Shown one piece after another: positions 1-12,100 of a stretch of DNA of 64,000 bases; position 1 is the first letter of the stretch, and the number at the start of each line of letters is the position of its first letter. The position numbers and the translations under genes are program-made. The stretch comes from Siphonodentalium dalli (Eukaryota; Mollusca; Scaphopoda; Gadilida; Siphonodentaliidae), in the NCBI GenBank assembly GCA_032622095.1, contig CP136062.1, positions 229,976,578-230,040,577 of the forward strand, given 5' to 3'. The notes beneath the pieces are model-generated. The model was not told where the DNA came from and ran no database searches. It saw nothing but the letters and a program-made list of their open reading frames with translations.

Positions 1-1963
1 GTCTTTTTATATAAACAGACGATTCGCATAGGTAAAATTGAGAGATAGAACTATACTTCGATGGATTATCTGTTGTTTAATAGGTAAGTAGCTTTTACTA
101 TGCAAAACAGAGGTGGACATGAATTCTCGACGAAGACCTCATCATGTTTAGTGCTATATGTTGGTAGATTATTCGACTTAAAGAAAGATAGCTCGAATGA
201 CATCATTTGTTGGGACTAAAGATAGAATGAATTTTCCTTATATAAACAGATACATTCGCATAGGTAAAATTGAGGCAGAGTAAAAACATTTGGAATATCA
301 GTTGATTGCGTCAACAGTCAACATTTTTTCAAAAAATTAGCAATAAATTGATTAAAGTTTTATTGAATTTTCATATTATTTTATTGACATATAAAGTTTG
401 TGCTTGAATTTTGTTGACGAAAACATTAGTGTTTTCCTAAGATTATAATATTTTTACATTTTTTGATTAAAGACAAAACATTTATTGTCTTTTACAATTA
501 TTGCGGTAATAAAAAGGGACTTTTGATGCTTGCGAGCGAAACATATAAAGTTAACATTGAAATTGTTTTTTAAAAATTCAGGCTTTCAATTGAGATATTT
601 GATTAAGGATTTTCATATTTTTTTGACGCATTATAACATATAACTTCAATTTTTTTGTTGACGAAAAGTTGTTTTAATTGGTTTATCGTGCTTTTACATA
701 TTTCATTAAAAGATAGATTTTTTTTATTTTTCTGAAATATTGAATTTGTGTTGGAATTGAAATACGTTGTCTTGATATAAACCGAAAATAGTTACTATTT
801 GTTCCAGTTTTCTTTCCTAAAATACTATAGATTATGAATTAACGTTGGTGTGATATAAATAACTCATTATTCACAATTTAACATGCTTGATACACATATT
901 TTTATATATTACAACATAAGTTGATTGATTTGAATATATTTCCATCATTCATAATGTTTAAAGGAACCGATAATGGTTATACATTTCGATTTCTATCACT
1001 ATGGAATGGTGTTTTTGAAATGTGTTGCCTATTAATCTACAGAAGAACGTTCCTAAAAAAAGTTCAATGTGTTTAGACTTGTGGTTTTTACATGCATAGG
1101 TTTATTCGCTAACGAATATATCATTGTATCATTCATTAACATATATCAATCGTTTAAGATCTAAAATGAACTTAATAAAACAACTGTTACAATTTACAGG
1201 GGAGCTAACTCTGTTCTTTATATTCCAATTAATATTTGTAGATTTAGTTTACAACTCTGATATTTTTGACTAACCTAGAAATAGTTTGCCTGAGTATAAC
1301 CCATAGCCTAGAAGTAGTAATTTTATGACCAACTTATAAATAAATAGTTTGACTTTAAATAATGATTAATTTTAATACTGTTACAATTCACAGGGGAGCT
1401 AACTCTGTTCTTTATATTCCAATTAATATTTGTAGATTTACTCAGTATATTTTTGGAAATGTTTGAATAACCTAGAAATTGTTTGTTTGAGTATAGCCTA
1501 GAAGAGGTATTTAAACACAAACCTAGAAATAGTTAGTCTGACTTTAAATATTGATACTGTTTTGCCAGAAGATATTTCGACGGGGAGACCAGACTGTCCA
1601 TATCTTAACAAAAGATTGATTTGATTATGTTTTTTGATATCTGTTTGTATACTAAGATTTATTTATACCATTTATATTCATTAAATGAACTAAAGTGTTG
1701 GGTTCCACATTTCGTTTTCTACGAGACTCTGTAATATCGAGTTTTATGAGATCGAATAGTGTTACCTACAAATCTACAATAAAGAAGACAAAGTTCCGAC
1801 ACTAACAAATATTCCATGTGTTTTAGCCTTGTGGTTTTTTACATGCACGAGGTTATTCACTAGCGAATAATTCATCTCATTTAGGACTATTATTTTACTA
1901 ACCTAACATTACAAAATAATACATGTATTCAATCGTGCGTACTAATCCTTCAAATAGTTACTA
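1..1963. other. AT-rich non-coding sequence with short direct duplications
   Basis: No reading frame here looks like a protein. Two short direct repeats are visible. A phrase containing TATAAACAGA and TTCGCATAGGTAAAATTGAG occurs near 9-45 and again near 240-275. A block of about 65 bases containing ACAGGGGAGCTAACTCTGTT occurs at about 1181-1247 and again at about 1378-1441. A third loose similarity links about 1075-1110 with about 1815-1850. Confidence 0.6.
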
Positions 1964-2135
1964 GTTAGCCTGACTATATCATCTGCCTAGAAATAGTTTG
2001 CTTACTATACCATCTGCCTAGAAATAGTTTGCTTACTATACCATCTGCCTAGAAATAGTTTGCTTACTATACCATCTGCCTAGAAATAGTTTGCTTACTA
2101 TAACCATCTGCCTAGAAATAGTTTGCTTAGTATGA
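1964..2135. repeat. Short tandem repeat, about 31 bp unit, five copies
   Basis: The phrase CTGCCTAGAAATAGTTTGCT recurs about every 31 bases, five times, nearly without change. The last copy has one extra base. Looser relatives of the CCTAGAAATAGTTTG core occur upstream near 1273 and 1522, so the array seems to have grown from a locally dispersed motif. It is not coding. Confidence 0.85.
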
Positions 2136-2189
2136 CTTACAATACCTTTAATTCTATAGAGTATACGAATTAGATATTCATATACACTA

Positions 2190-2196
2190 CTGACAT

Positions 2197-2227
<31 letters not shown>

Positions 2228-2252
2228 TTCGCAAATATAGATATAGATTGTT
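2190..2252. repeat. (GACA)n tract with retroelement-like tail
   Basis: About seven GACA/CAGA units run into ATTCGCAAATATAGATATAG. The same arrangement, GACAGACAGACATTCTCAAA followed by GATATA repeats, is found at about 43803-43860. Two distant copies of a microsatellite joined to the same unique phrase suggest the 3' end of one dispersed repeat family. The class is unknown; a retroelement or SINE tail is an inference. Confidence 0.6.
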
Positions 2253-3890
2253 TATGAAGTAAGGATCGTCTAATCAAATACACAATGTAAGAAACTCATT
2301 GGAGATCCAAGTTTTAAGAATAAAGTTATTCGACAACCACCCCCCCCGCACCCACCAACCAATTCAGATCGCAGATTTATATTCGCAATTCCATTTGTAA
2401 AAATGATTGTTTATGACTAAAGGATTATATAATCTAATGCATTTAATAAGAAACTGATCTGACATCCATGTGTTAAGAATAAAGTTATTCGCCACCCACA
2501 CCCACCAACCAATTCAGATCGCAGATTTTTGTTCGAAATTCCACTTCCAGTTCTATTAAATAATTGTTTATGATTGAAATATCGTCTAATCTAATGCTCA
2601 AAAAGAAACTTATCTGCGTCCGAGTTTAAAGACTAATGCTATTCCCCACCCCAAGTTTTCAGAATAAAGTTATTCGCCGCCCCCACCCAATTCAGATTGC
2701 AGATTTTTGTTCGCAATTCTACTTCCAGTTCTATTAAATGATTGTTTATGATTGAAATATCGTCTAATCTAATGCTCAAAAAGAAACTTATCTGCGTCCG
2801 AGTTTTAAGAATAAAGTTATTCGCCGCCCCCACCCAATTCAGATCACAGATTTTTGTTTGCAATTCTACTTGCAGAAAATGATTGTTTATGAATGGAGAA
2901 TCGTCTAATCTAATGTACAAAATAAGAAACAAATATGGCATCTAAATTTTAAGAATAAAGTTATTCCCCATCCCCCCAAACAATACATAATTTCAGATCG
3001 GAGATTTTTATTCCAATTCACTTTCAGTTCTATAAAATGATTGTTTATGAATGAAGGATCGTCTAATCTAATGCACAAAGTAAGAAGCTCATCTGACATC
3101 CTAGTTTTATGAATAAAGTTATTCGCCACTGCCCCCCTCCCCACCCACCCACCCACCCACCCAATTCAAATCGCAGATTTGTGTTCGCAATTCCAGTTTT
3201 ATAAAATGATTGATTATGATTGAAGGATCGTCTAATCTAATGTACAAGATGAGAAACTCATCTGACATCCAAGTATTAAGAATAAAGTTATTCTCCAGTG
3301 AATCTCCACCCCCACACACTAACGATTCGGATCGCAGATCTGCGTTCGCAATTAAAGTTCAAGTTCTATAAGTTAAGTTCCTTACTTTGAACAGACGATT
3401 AGACGAGACGATACTTCAATATAAACACTCATGTTATAGACCTGGAAGTGGAATTGCGAACAAAATTATGCGATATGAATTGGATGGTGGAGAGTGTCGG
3501 CCGGTGGCGAATACCTCTATTCTTAACACTTGGATGTCAGATGAGTTTCGTATTTTGTGCATTAGATCAGACAATCCATCAATCGTAAACAATCATTTTA
3601 TACAAATGGAATTGCGAAGCTCATCTGACATCCAAGTGTTAAGAATAAAGTTATTCGCCATCCCCCCAAACAATACATAATTTCAGATCGGAGATTTTTA
3701 TTCGCAATTCGACTTCCAGTACTATAAATGACTGTTTATAATGCAGGATCGTCTAGTCTAATGCACAAAGTAAGAAGCTCATCTGACATCCAAGTTTTAA
3801 GAATAAAGTTATTCGCCACCTCCCCCAACCGCCCAACCAATTCAGGTCGCAGATTTTAGTTCGCAATTCAACTTCCAGTTCTGTAAAATT
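2253..3890. repeat. Diverged tandem array, about 145-190 bp unit
   Basis: About ten degenerate units share three landmarks in order: a phrase like TTCGCAATTCCACTTCCAGT, a phrase like GATTGTTTATGAATGAAGGA followed by TCGTCTAATCTAATGC, and GAATAAAGTTATTCGCC followed by a C-rich run. The C-rich runs vary most. One stretch at about 3390-3640 is inverted: it reads CTGGAAGTGGAATTGCGAAC on the + strand. Small frames on either strand follow the repeat and have no independent coding signal. Confidence 0.85.
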
Positions 3891-4018
3891 ATTACGTCGG
3901 AGGTGAATGGTGAGAAATAAGATAATATAATGGTCAATCAGAAGGATTACATCGGCACCTGTGAAATTTATGATTTAAATTGGTACTGTACACCATGGGG
4001 GCTATCTCCTTTTATACT

Positions 4019-4262
4019 CAACATAATATATGCAACAAATGAATGAATTTGAGCAATGGATTAGTGAAAAAATACACTCATGTGCTCCATAAACGATGCA
4101 AACAACATGGTAATTATAATGAAAATGAATTTATGTCAACAGTCATTTATTCATTTGCATTGTAATTACCATGTTGTTTGCATCGTTCATAGAGCACATG
4201 GGCGTAGTTTGCACTAATCCATGGCTCTTAAATTTCATTTGTTGCATATATTCTGTTGACTA
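4019..4262. mobile_element. Foldback MITE-like palindrome, about 244 bp
   Basis: The left arm containing ATGCAAACAACATGGTAATT pairs with the right arm containing AATTACCATGTTGTTTGCAT. Pairing extends outward, with gaps, to CAACATAATATATGCAACAA on the left and TTGTTGCATATATTCTGTTG on the right. The loop is near 4125-4150. No coding capacity. I did not find a clear target duplication. Confidence 0.75.
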
Positions 4263-5717
4263 TTAAATGAGATGACAACACACATGGCCGGATTTAGTGA
4301 ACAGTCCCCCTTTAAGGCACATGGAAGTATCATATGTTATCCGCGCAATAATTGTCCTTTGGTGAAGAAATAAATGGTACCGATAATTCGTGAGTCATCG
4401 TACCCCAAACCTCCTTACAAGAGTATTAAGTTTGTACAGACGTTTGAACAAATCGCAAATGGTTTTATATTTATAGTATTTTATAATCAACGCCACAATA
4501 ATTATAGTGTGTCATTTCAAACATTTTGCCCCCAATCAATGAAATTATGTCGATATATCGGGAGCGGGCTGGGGTGGTAAGATGACTGCGTCACTATGTT
4601 ACTTATTACAAGTAACACACACACAATAAGCATCATGTGTGATTGTGTAATTATTAGTTAAAGACCTCTTTCGCTTTGTAAAATCAGTATAACATTTATT
4701 AGCATACTTTACGAACCAACTGAATTATATCGTTTATAGTATGGCGCCAATCGTCAACTTGTAGACATGAACTTCTGAACTAACACCCACATCACAACCA
4801 TTAAAGCGCTATGATTCCAGATCCCATTATATGACTTGTTCCATGCTGGGTTTATGTGTAATATTCTGCAATATTATGTAGCATTGTTGTTACATACACT
4901 TGTTATTAATAACAAATTAGTGCAATTAAACAATTTGTAAAGTTTCATAGTATTCACCCCTGGTCAGTTAATTGTATTGGTGATATGAATATGTTTATAG
5001 TATTGACGCCTGATCAATTCATTTTATTATATGCTTCCCTATCAAATTCTATTGATTTCATGTTCGAGTAAAAAGCTATATTTCGCTAGTCGAGCGCCCA
5101 ACTGTGCGCCAACGTTATATTCCACTGTAGATTCCTTATATTACATGGTAGCTTCCTTATATTACACGCTGGCTTCCTTATATTAAACGCTAGCTCCAAT
5201 CGGGGCGAATCACTTGTAATGCCGTTAAATTTTTAATTGATATTCATGCGCCTGAAGCGATACGGACTATTTGCACTTTTGCGCGTGAGATTTAGAGTAT
5301 TTCCCCCTTAACTGCATTACAGACGCCTGTTTACATTAGCAACGTCATTCGTAAAGTAAAATATGGAAGACGGATTTGAAATAACGTAGAAGGCGATGTG
5401 TTTTGGGACTCTTTACTGGAAAAATTATCCTCTATTTATTCCACACCCATTGACATGAGTCACATGTATTCAACGGAATCCCAGCCATTGAATACATATT
5501 AGTGTATACCTCTAGTGGAATACAAGCCGGAACTCTTCTTGTTGACGTTGTCGCCAAGAAAGATGACGTACATTACACATGTCATCATCCGCTTCCGGTG
5601 ATCCCCTCATAATTACTGGTTATTTGTCAGACTTAAATCACAATTAAGGTAGCTATAGTAACAATGGAGGTGACATTCATGGATTGAACTTATTTGACTG
5701 AACGGTGTAGAATAAAT
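4263..5717. other. Intergenic sequence with small repeats, upstream of the lectin gene
   Basis: Nothing coding is supported. Three copies of a phrase around GCTTCCTTATATTA lie at about 5128-5195. A phrase like TTCACCCCTGATCAGTTCAT occurs at about 4954-5020 in diverged form and again at about 5912-5935, just before the first lectin coding exon. This stretch may include the lectin promoter or a 5' untranslated exon, but I cannot place either. Confidence 0.5.
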
Positions 5718-5882
5718 ACAGAACACAACTTGCATCATAATCTCGAATCTATTATCGAACTCGTTTCGGACGGCGCAAAGTTATATTTCGCTCGAGCTAC
5801 GCTCTCGCGAAATATATCCTTGCGCCATCCGCAACTCATTCGATAAAAGATTCTCGATTAAGATCCGCGTTGTGTTCTGTCT
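5718..5882. mobile_element. Foldback element just upstream of lectin exon 1
   Basis: CAGAACACAACTTGCATCAT on the left pairs, with mismatches, with ATCCGCGTTGTGTTCTG on the right. The centre reads TATTTCGCTCGAGC and GCTCTCGCGAAATAT, a strong hairpin. The whole is about 165 bases and ends about 90 bases before the lectin ATG, so it lies in the promoter, the 5' leader or an upstream intron. Confidence 0.75.
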
Positions 5883-5973
5883 ATGTATTGGTGATATGTA
5901 TATATTTAAATTATTCACCCCTGATCAGTTCATTATATTGGTTATATGTATATATTTATTTGATTCACAGAGC

Positions 5974-6103
5974 ATGGATAAAAGGCAGGCATTTAAAATC
6001 GGCATGGTGGTGTCTTGTATCGTAGCAGTGTTAGCGGCTACAACCGCTACTGTGTTGTTTACATGGAATATCGGCTCATCTGCCAACCACACAACAGTTA
6101 CTG
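5974..6103 (+). CDS. Lectin exon 1: cytosolic tail and membrane anchor
   Basis: The ATG at 5974 opens MDKRQAFKIG, followed by a hydrophobic stretch of about 20 residues ending near VLFTW. Basic residues before the membrane segment predict a type II orientation with the C terminus outside. An NHT glycosylation site lies just after the membrane. The donor is CTG/GTGAGT, leaving one base of codon 44. A plausible acceptor, GATTCACAG, lies directly before the exon at 5970, so an upstream untranslated exon is likely. Confidence 0.75.
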
Positions 6104-9100
6104 GTGAGTGTACCACACTGTTAAAAATATGTCCTTCGGTTTAACGTGTCATACTGTGCAACATGGCTACCAACTCTTGACCAGTACGGTCATACCAGTA
6201 CGGTCAGGCTCTAGCAAATTCTTTTTTACGGTTCAACACCCTTCAGTTAGCACCAAGACCGTAACTAGAAACGGCCAGACCAATGTTTTTTTGTCCCCCG
6301 AATTTTGTTTGGGCTAGTAAAATAGCTGGTGTCCGTCCGTCCTTTTGAGGTTTCCGGATGATAACTTTAGTTCGTATGATCGGATCTGAACCAAATTTGG
6401 TATGTGAAGTTATCAGCTCCAAATACAGGTCTCGTTCGAATATGGGTCCGGTCCGGAGTCAATGGCTTTATGGTTCTTGTCGACTTGGAATTTGCTGATT
6501 ATTTTGGTTTCCGGATGATACCTTTACTTTTACAGTAGTTTTCTGATTGTTTTTAAATTCAAGTGAATCTCTTGATTTGTTGTATGTGGTTCAAATTTCA
6601 GAAGAAAAAGGCCAAGTTTAAATTTGGTCACGGTCCGATGAATTTTGACAGAGTTTTAAAAAAGCTACCCTCACTAAAAAGCCACCTCTTGTGGGGGGGG
6701 GGGGGGGCACGTGGTCGGCGACCTTTCATTTTTCATTGGTCCACAGGATCAACACCATTTTTTTGCTCTTAATTTGCTACGGACTGACCGTAGAATTATC
6801 CAAGTTGGTGACAATATGAGTTCCCGATAGGCATTACGATCATAGTTTTGATGAAACTTAAATGCTCAATGCATAAAGAAAATATATATTCATGAAACTT
6901 TGGAGTGTAATGTGCGCACATTTCGCTGACTATAAATAACGACTGCAAATAAAACACGATAACATATTATTAAAATATATTTCAATTAAAACTCAAATTT
7001 ATGTAAAATTAAAACATCAAAGTGGCATACTTGTTGGTAACATGACATGCCATAAATTGTCAAGTGGTCGTTAATGAATGTAGTGGGTGAATGTTAGATA
7101 GGGATGCGGCGCTGTGGTCGTTAATAAATGTAGTGGGTGTGTGTTATTGGGGGATACGGCGCTGTGGTCGTTAATGAATGTAGTGTGTGAATGTTAGATA
7201 GGGATACGGCGCTGTGGTCGTTAATGAATGTAGTGGATGAATGTTAGTGAGGGATGCGGCGCTGTGGTCGTTAATGAATGTAGTGTGTGAATGTTAGATA
7301 GGGATACGGCGCTGTGGTCGTTAATGAATGTAGTGGGTGAATGTTAGATAGGGATACGGCGCTGTGGTCGTTAATGAATGTAGTGGGTGGATGTTAGATA
7401 GGGATACGGCACTGTGGTCGTTAATGAATGTAGTGGGTGGATGTTAGATAGGGATACGGCGCTGTGGTCGTTAATGAATGTAGTGGGTGAATGTTAGTGA
7501 GGGATGCGGCGCTGTGGTCGTTAATGAATGTAGTGGGTGAATGTTAGATAGGGATGCGGTGCTGTGGTCGTTAATGAATGTAGTGGGTGAATGTTAGATA
7601 GGGATACGGCGCTGTGGTTGTTAATGAATGTAGTGGGTGAATGTTAGATAGGGATGCGGCGCTGTGGTCGTGAATGAATGTAGTGGGTGAATGTTAGTGA
7701 GGGTTGCGACGCTGTGGTCGTTAATGAATGTATTGGGTGAATGTTAGAGAGGGATGATGCGCTGTGGTCGTTATTGAATGTATTGGGTGAATGTTAGTGA
7801 GGGATGCGGCGCTGTGGTCGTTAATGAATGTAGTGGGTGAATGTTAGATAGGGATGCGGCGCTGTGGTCGTTAATGAATGTAGTGGGTGAATGTTAGTGA
7901 GGGATGTGGCGCTGTGGTCATTGGGACACATTATGTGAACCGTGAAGCGTTTCGCACTAAATGTGCATCCAATGCCCACAGCACCGTATCCCCCACTAGC
8001 ACACACACTACATTCATTTCGGATATTTATATAACTTGTTGATGCTTTAATCCCATTAAAACCTGAGTGTATTCTTATACAGTTTCGCCAAATCTGCCAT
8101 GCAACATATCAAGTCACCCAATATAATATCTCCAAGCACCTAGCAACGATAACGTGATCGATATAAATAACTGGCTACAGATGCAATTTGGCTGAACTTT
8201 GAAAAGCACTCCCAATTATCCTGCTGATCGCTTTTATTGATTAGGTCAGAATATGTCAACAATTTGTGACGTCATTTCGTGTTAGTGAATGTTCAGACGA
8301 CCACGATTCAATCGTAAGTGGGATGATATCCGCCATAGGAAGTAACATGTAGTTAGACTGCGCATGCTCACGTCATAAACGAATCAAATCGGCATTTTAT
8401 TTACAGAAATATGATGATTTTTTGTCCAAAAAAAAAAACACAACTAAAATGACGTTCAGCGATTTTTGGGGTGACGTTATCGTTTTACGTAACTGACTTT
8501 TAACATGGATTCTGTAACAGAATTTTATTTATCTACGGTACGACACTTCTGTGTCACACCAACAACCGTCTTCACTGTATTCGGGGCAAATACACAGGAT
8601 TTTCAAAACAATGTAGGACCATATATGGACAAAAAGTATTATAAACCTGACTTATTGTCGGATGAAAATAGGGAAGAATATCTAAAATGGCATGAAGCTA
8701 GGGGTGAGAACATTTTTGATTTCCAAAAAGAGATAGAAAGGTATTGTAAATCCGACGTGGACATTTTAAGACGAGGCTGTGGTAAATTCAGGTTATACAT
8801 AATGCAAACTGATCAAATAGATTCGTCCCGTGAAGCAACAACATTAGCTCAAACGTGCAACCTAGCATGGAGAAAAAACTAATTACCAGAGAATTCTCTA
8901 GGTATAATATCAGACCATGAATATCCACAAGCGCGTAAATTTTCAATCAAAGCAATTCGATGGATACAATACATTGCCACACAACAAAATATAAACATAA
9001 AACATGCTTTAAATGGTGGTGAGGTTAAAATAAGCAAACACTGTCTATGAAATGTATTCTCCGAAGCAGTTCTCAGTAAATGTGCCCCCAGCGCACACAG

Positions 9101-12100
9101 CACCGTATCCCCCAATACGCTGTCTATGAAATGTATTCCCCGAATACAGTGAAGACGGTTGTTGACGTGATGCAGAAGCGTCGTACTGTACATCAATAGT
9201 CTTGAAAAATTATGTTAAAGAATCCATGTTACAAGTCAGTTACGTAAATCGATAACGTCACTGAAGATCACTTATATATAAACCGCGCGGGCGTCGCTGA
9301 CGACGAAACGGTGTGTTACCCCAAAAAAATCGCTGAACGTCATTTTAGTTGTGTTTCTTTTTTGAAAATAACTCATCATATTTCTGTAAATAAAACGCCG
9401 ATTTGATTCGGGAAAGTTTTATTTGTACCGTATTACCATTATCAATACAAATATAACATAATTTACGTAAAAAAATACTCTTATATAAGATTGTACATTT
9501 CACAACGCTATCGTCTTCGAATATATATTCGAAGACTTTCGCTTTTGTTAAAAAATTCACTGGTAAAGAAACACACTTCTCGTTTTTTTCTAAATCCAGT
9601 GTGTACAGCGAAGGGGGACGCCATTCGCCTACAACACTGTCCTTAGAAGCCGAAAACTCGGATTGTTCGCGAACTGTTACTCTTCTGTCACAATAGAATA
9701 TCTTGTTTGTGAACCTCCTTGACTAAGACCCTGACTCGTGGGAATCTGGTCCACCCTGGCTCGTTGTCACTGTGAGCCACCCTCCTCTACTTTAAACATG
9801 TAAATAATCAAAATTTCGCAATGAATACACGACGGACTGTCAGTTACTTTCAATATCAGTAAGTATACGTATTGACGGTTAGTTCCTTCGGAAAATATTC
9901 ACTTGATCTGTCGTGTGCAACTTATTATCTGAACATTTCTCTAGCAATGGCGCAAATTCACCATCCTATCGAAATGTGGCATGTTTTCAACTTCTCAGTT
10001 TCCAAAAAAAAACAGATCATAAATCTACTTAGGGTATAAATAAAATCTACATTTTTGGGGGATGTTCTAAATCTATTTCTAAAATTCAGTTAAACCGATC
10101 CAGGATCATGCATTCACTTCAGCGCTCATCTCGAGGAACAGTGTGTCTGCGATAGATTGTGTCCATGACTTCTTCTTCTAGCCGACATCCTCCTCTTAAT
10201 GAATGTACAACCTCCATTATGTGAGGAAATTATATGTCGGATAGGATTTCAGGCATCTGGAGGGTTGGGAGTGAGTTTTACTGATACGGTCAGATGCGTC
10301 ATCTGGTAAGACACCCCCTTACACATACATTGTTCTGCTTATATTTTGTAGCTTCACCTAGCTCAAATTCGACAGGACAACCAAGTACATCAACTACCGC
10401 GCCAAGTTCAACGACTACCTCGACAACTACCACTACGACTACAACAACGAATACAACAACGACTACAACAACGACTACAACAACGACTATAACAACGACT
10501 ACAACAACGACTACCACAGTCACCACCACCACCACCACCAATACGAGTAAGTACTCATACATGTATATAATGGGGTGGGGATTGGGGAATCATGTGGTTT
10601 CGAATTGATGAGTGTCACGCTTTAAAATGGCCGAGGCGATCGCAAACGCGTCCAGAAACGAGGACAAGGGTAATAAACTATGATAGTTATATATTACATA
10701 GTATTTTGGCAGCTATACATTTTAGAGCTGACTGATTTACTATAGTGTAGTATAGACAGTATAGTTCAGTCATGAACCGTTGAACGTAGCGCGTAGCTGG
10801 AACTTGTGGACGCAGTAAATGAGTAATCGGTGAAAGCGTTCATGTGGCTTACTAGTCTAATAATATTAGGATTGTATTAGTCAATTTAGTGATTACAGAT
10901 TACTAAATTTAGTTATCAACGACTTCAGGCTCAGCCTCACTCACTCACTGTGAATGCCGTGACTCGGGTCAAAAAACAATTCTAGCCATCTACAGTCGAC
11001 ACACAGATGTAACAAACATGTGAAGCCCAGTGAATTGGTGACTAACAAAGTGAGTCATTTATTTTCTTGTTGAGTGAAGGAAAAGAAGAACATCTCCCAA
11101 TCCCACTTGGTCTCGGCACACTGAAGAGTTCATGCAGTGACTGGTGAGAGGATATGCTTCCGGGCCAACTTTCCATCTGTGTGTATGAATTCTGTTTCCT
11201 GTGATGGACACATCAAGTTAAATATAATAATTATATTGCACGGTGATTAGTTTTAGCATTCTCACATATTAAATAATTCATGATTTTAACACTGTGTTCT
11301 CGATTTAAACCTTAAGCATTAAGCGGGAGCTTGATCAGCATGGCTAGCATATATATTAACTAGTGGCTATTTGTGGAAATATTATTAAATATAGCCCTGC
11401 GTACTTGCAATTGTCGACTTGACACATTGGGATTGGAATAATATGCCTATTAACCAATAGTGTCAGCATGTGTCGCATGATTAGTAATTTTAGATAAAAT
11501 TCTCAACGATCATTAAGTTTTTTTGGCAAAGAGACATGAATATATATAGAATTAAATTGAAATAGAATTAAATAGAATTAAATTTCCATCAATATTGTTA
11601 ATTTCAGTCTAGGTCTCCGCTATCACTATTATTGACCATCACAATGATTAGACATCTGAGAGTACGATAAAAGCTCACAAAAGTCACGAACAAGCATGTA
11701 ATCTCGAGCTGGGACCACCCTTAATACTTGTTTCATCTACTTCACAGAAGGGGTCACCCCTAAGTAGTAACCATATAGGAAATGCACCGAACATACCACT
11801 ATTGCACAATGACATCAGTTTGTTTGATCTAAATTATTTATCCACTCCAGCCCCAAAACAATAGTCATTTGGTAAATTATCTCATTCCTTTTTGAAGTGC
11901 CTATCATCCATCTACTGAAGTTGGATCCTACCACAGGCCATAAATTATGTCTCATTGAGTCATTGTGTCCCATCCACGTAACCCGTTTTCATAAAAATGT
12001 ATTCAGTATTATATGTAAATTTATCCAATAAAGATATTTTACCCTTAAAGGTCCTGAATCCGAATCAATAGTCCCCATATCATCAAATTCCAACAACAAG

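Larger units (their letters stand above)
8380..9410. mobile_element. Inverted-repeat unit enclosing a Polinton polymerase fragment
   Basis: The left arm (about 8380-8588) and right arm (about 9160-9410) are inverted copies. GAATCAAATCGGCATTTTAT on the left matches ATAAAACGCCGATTTGATTC on the right, and TGACGTTCAGCGATTTTTGG matches its reverse complement near 9325-9345. The right arm carries about 80 extra bases with a TATA box; the left arm lacks them. About 450 bases of polymerase B coding sequence sit between the arms. No target duplication was found at the arm ends, and the right arm is part of a longer minus-strand frame (9345-9722). The unit is therefore probably a rearranged piece of a larger element. 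Confidence 0.65.

Noticed and set aside
1964-7919. Regular repeats as a CRISPR array
   Set aside because: Units are contiguous tandem repeats without unique spacers, in a eukaryotic context with no cas genes.
10299-10562. Val-rich frame opposite the Thr-rich exon
   Set aside because: Only the complement of lectin exon 2.
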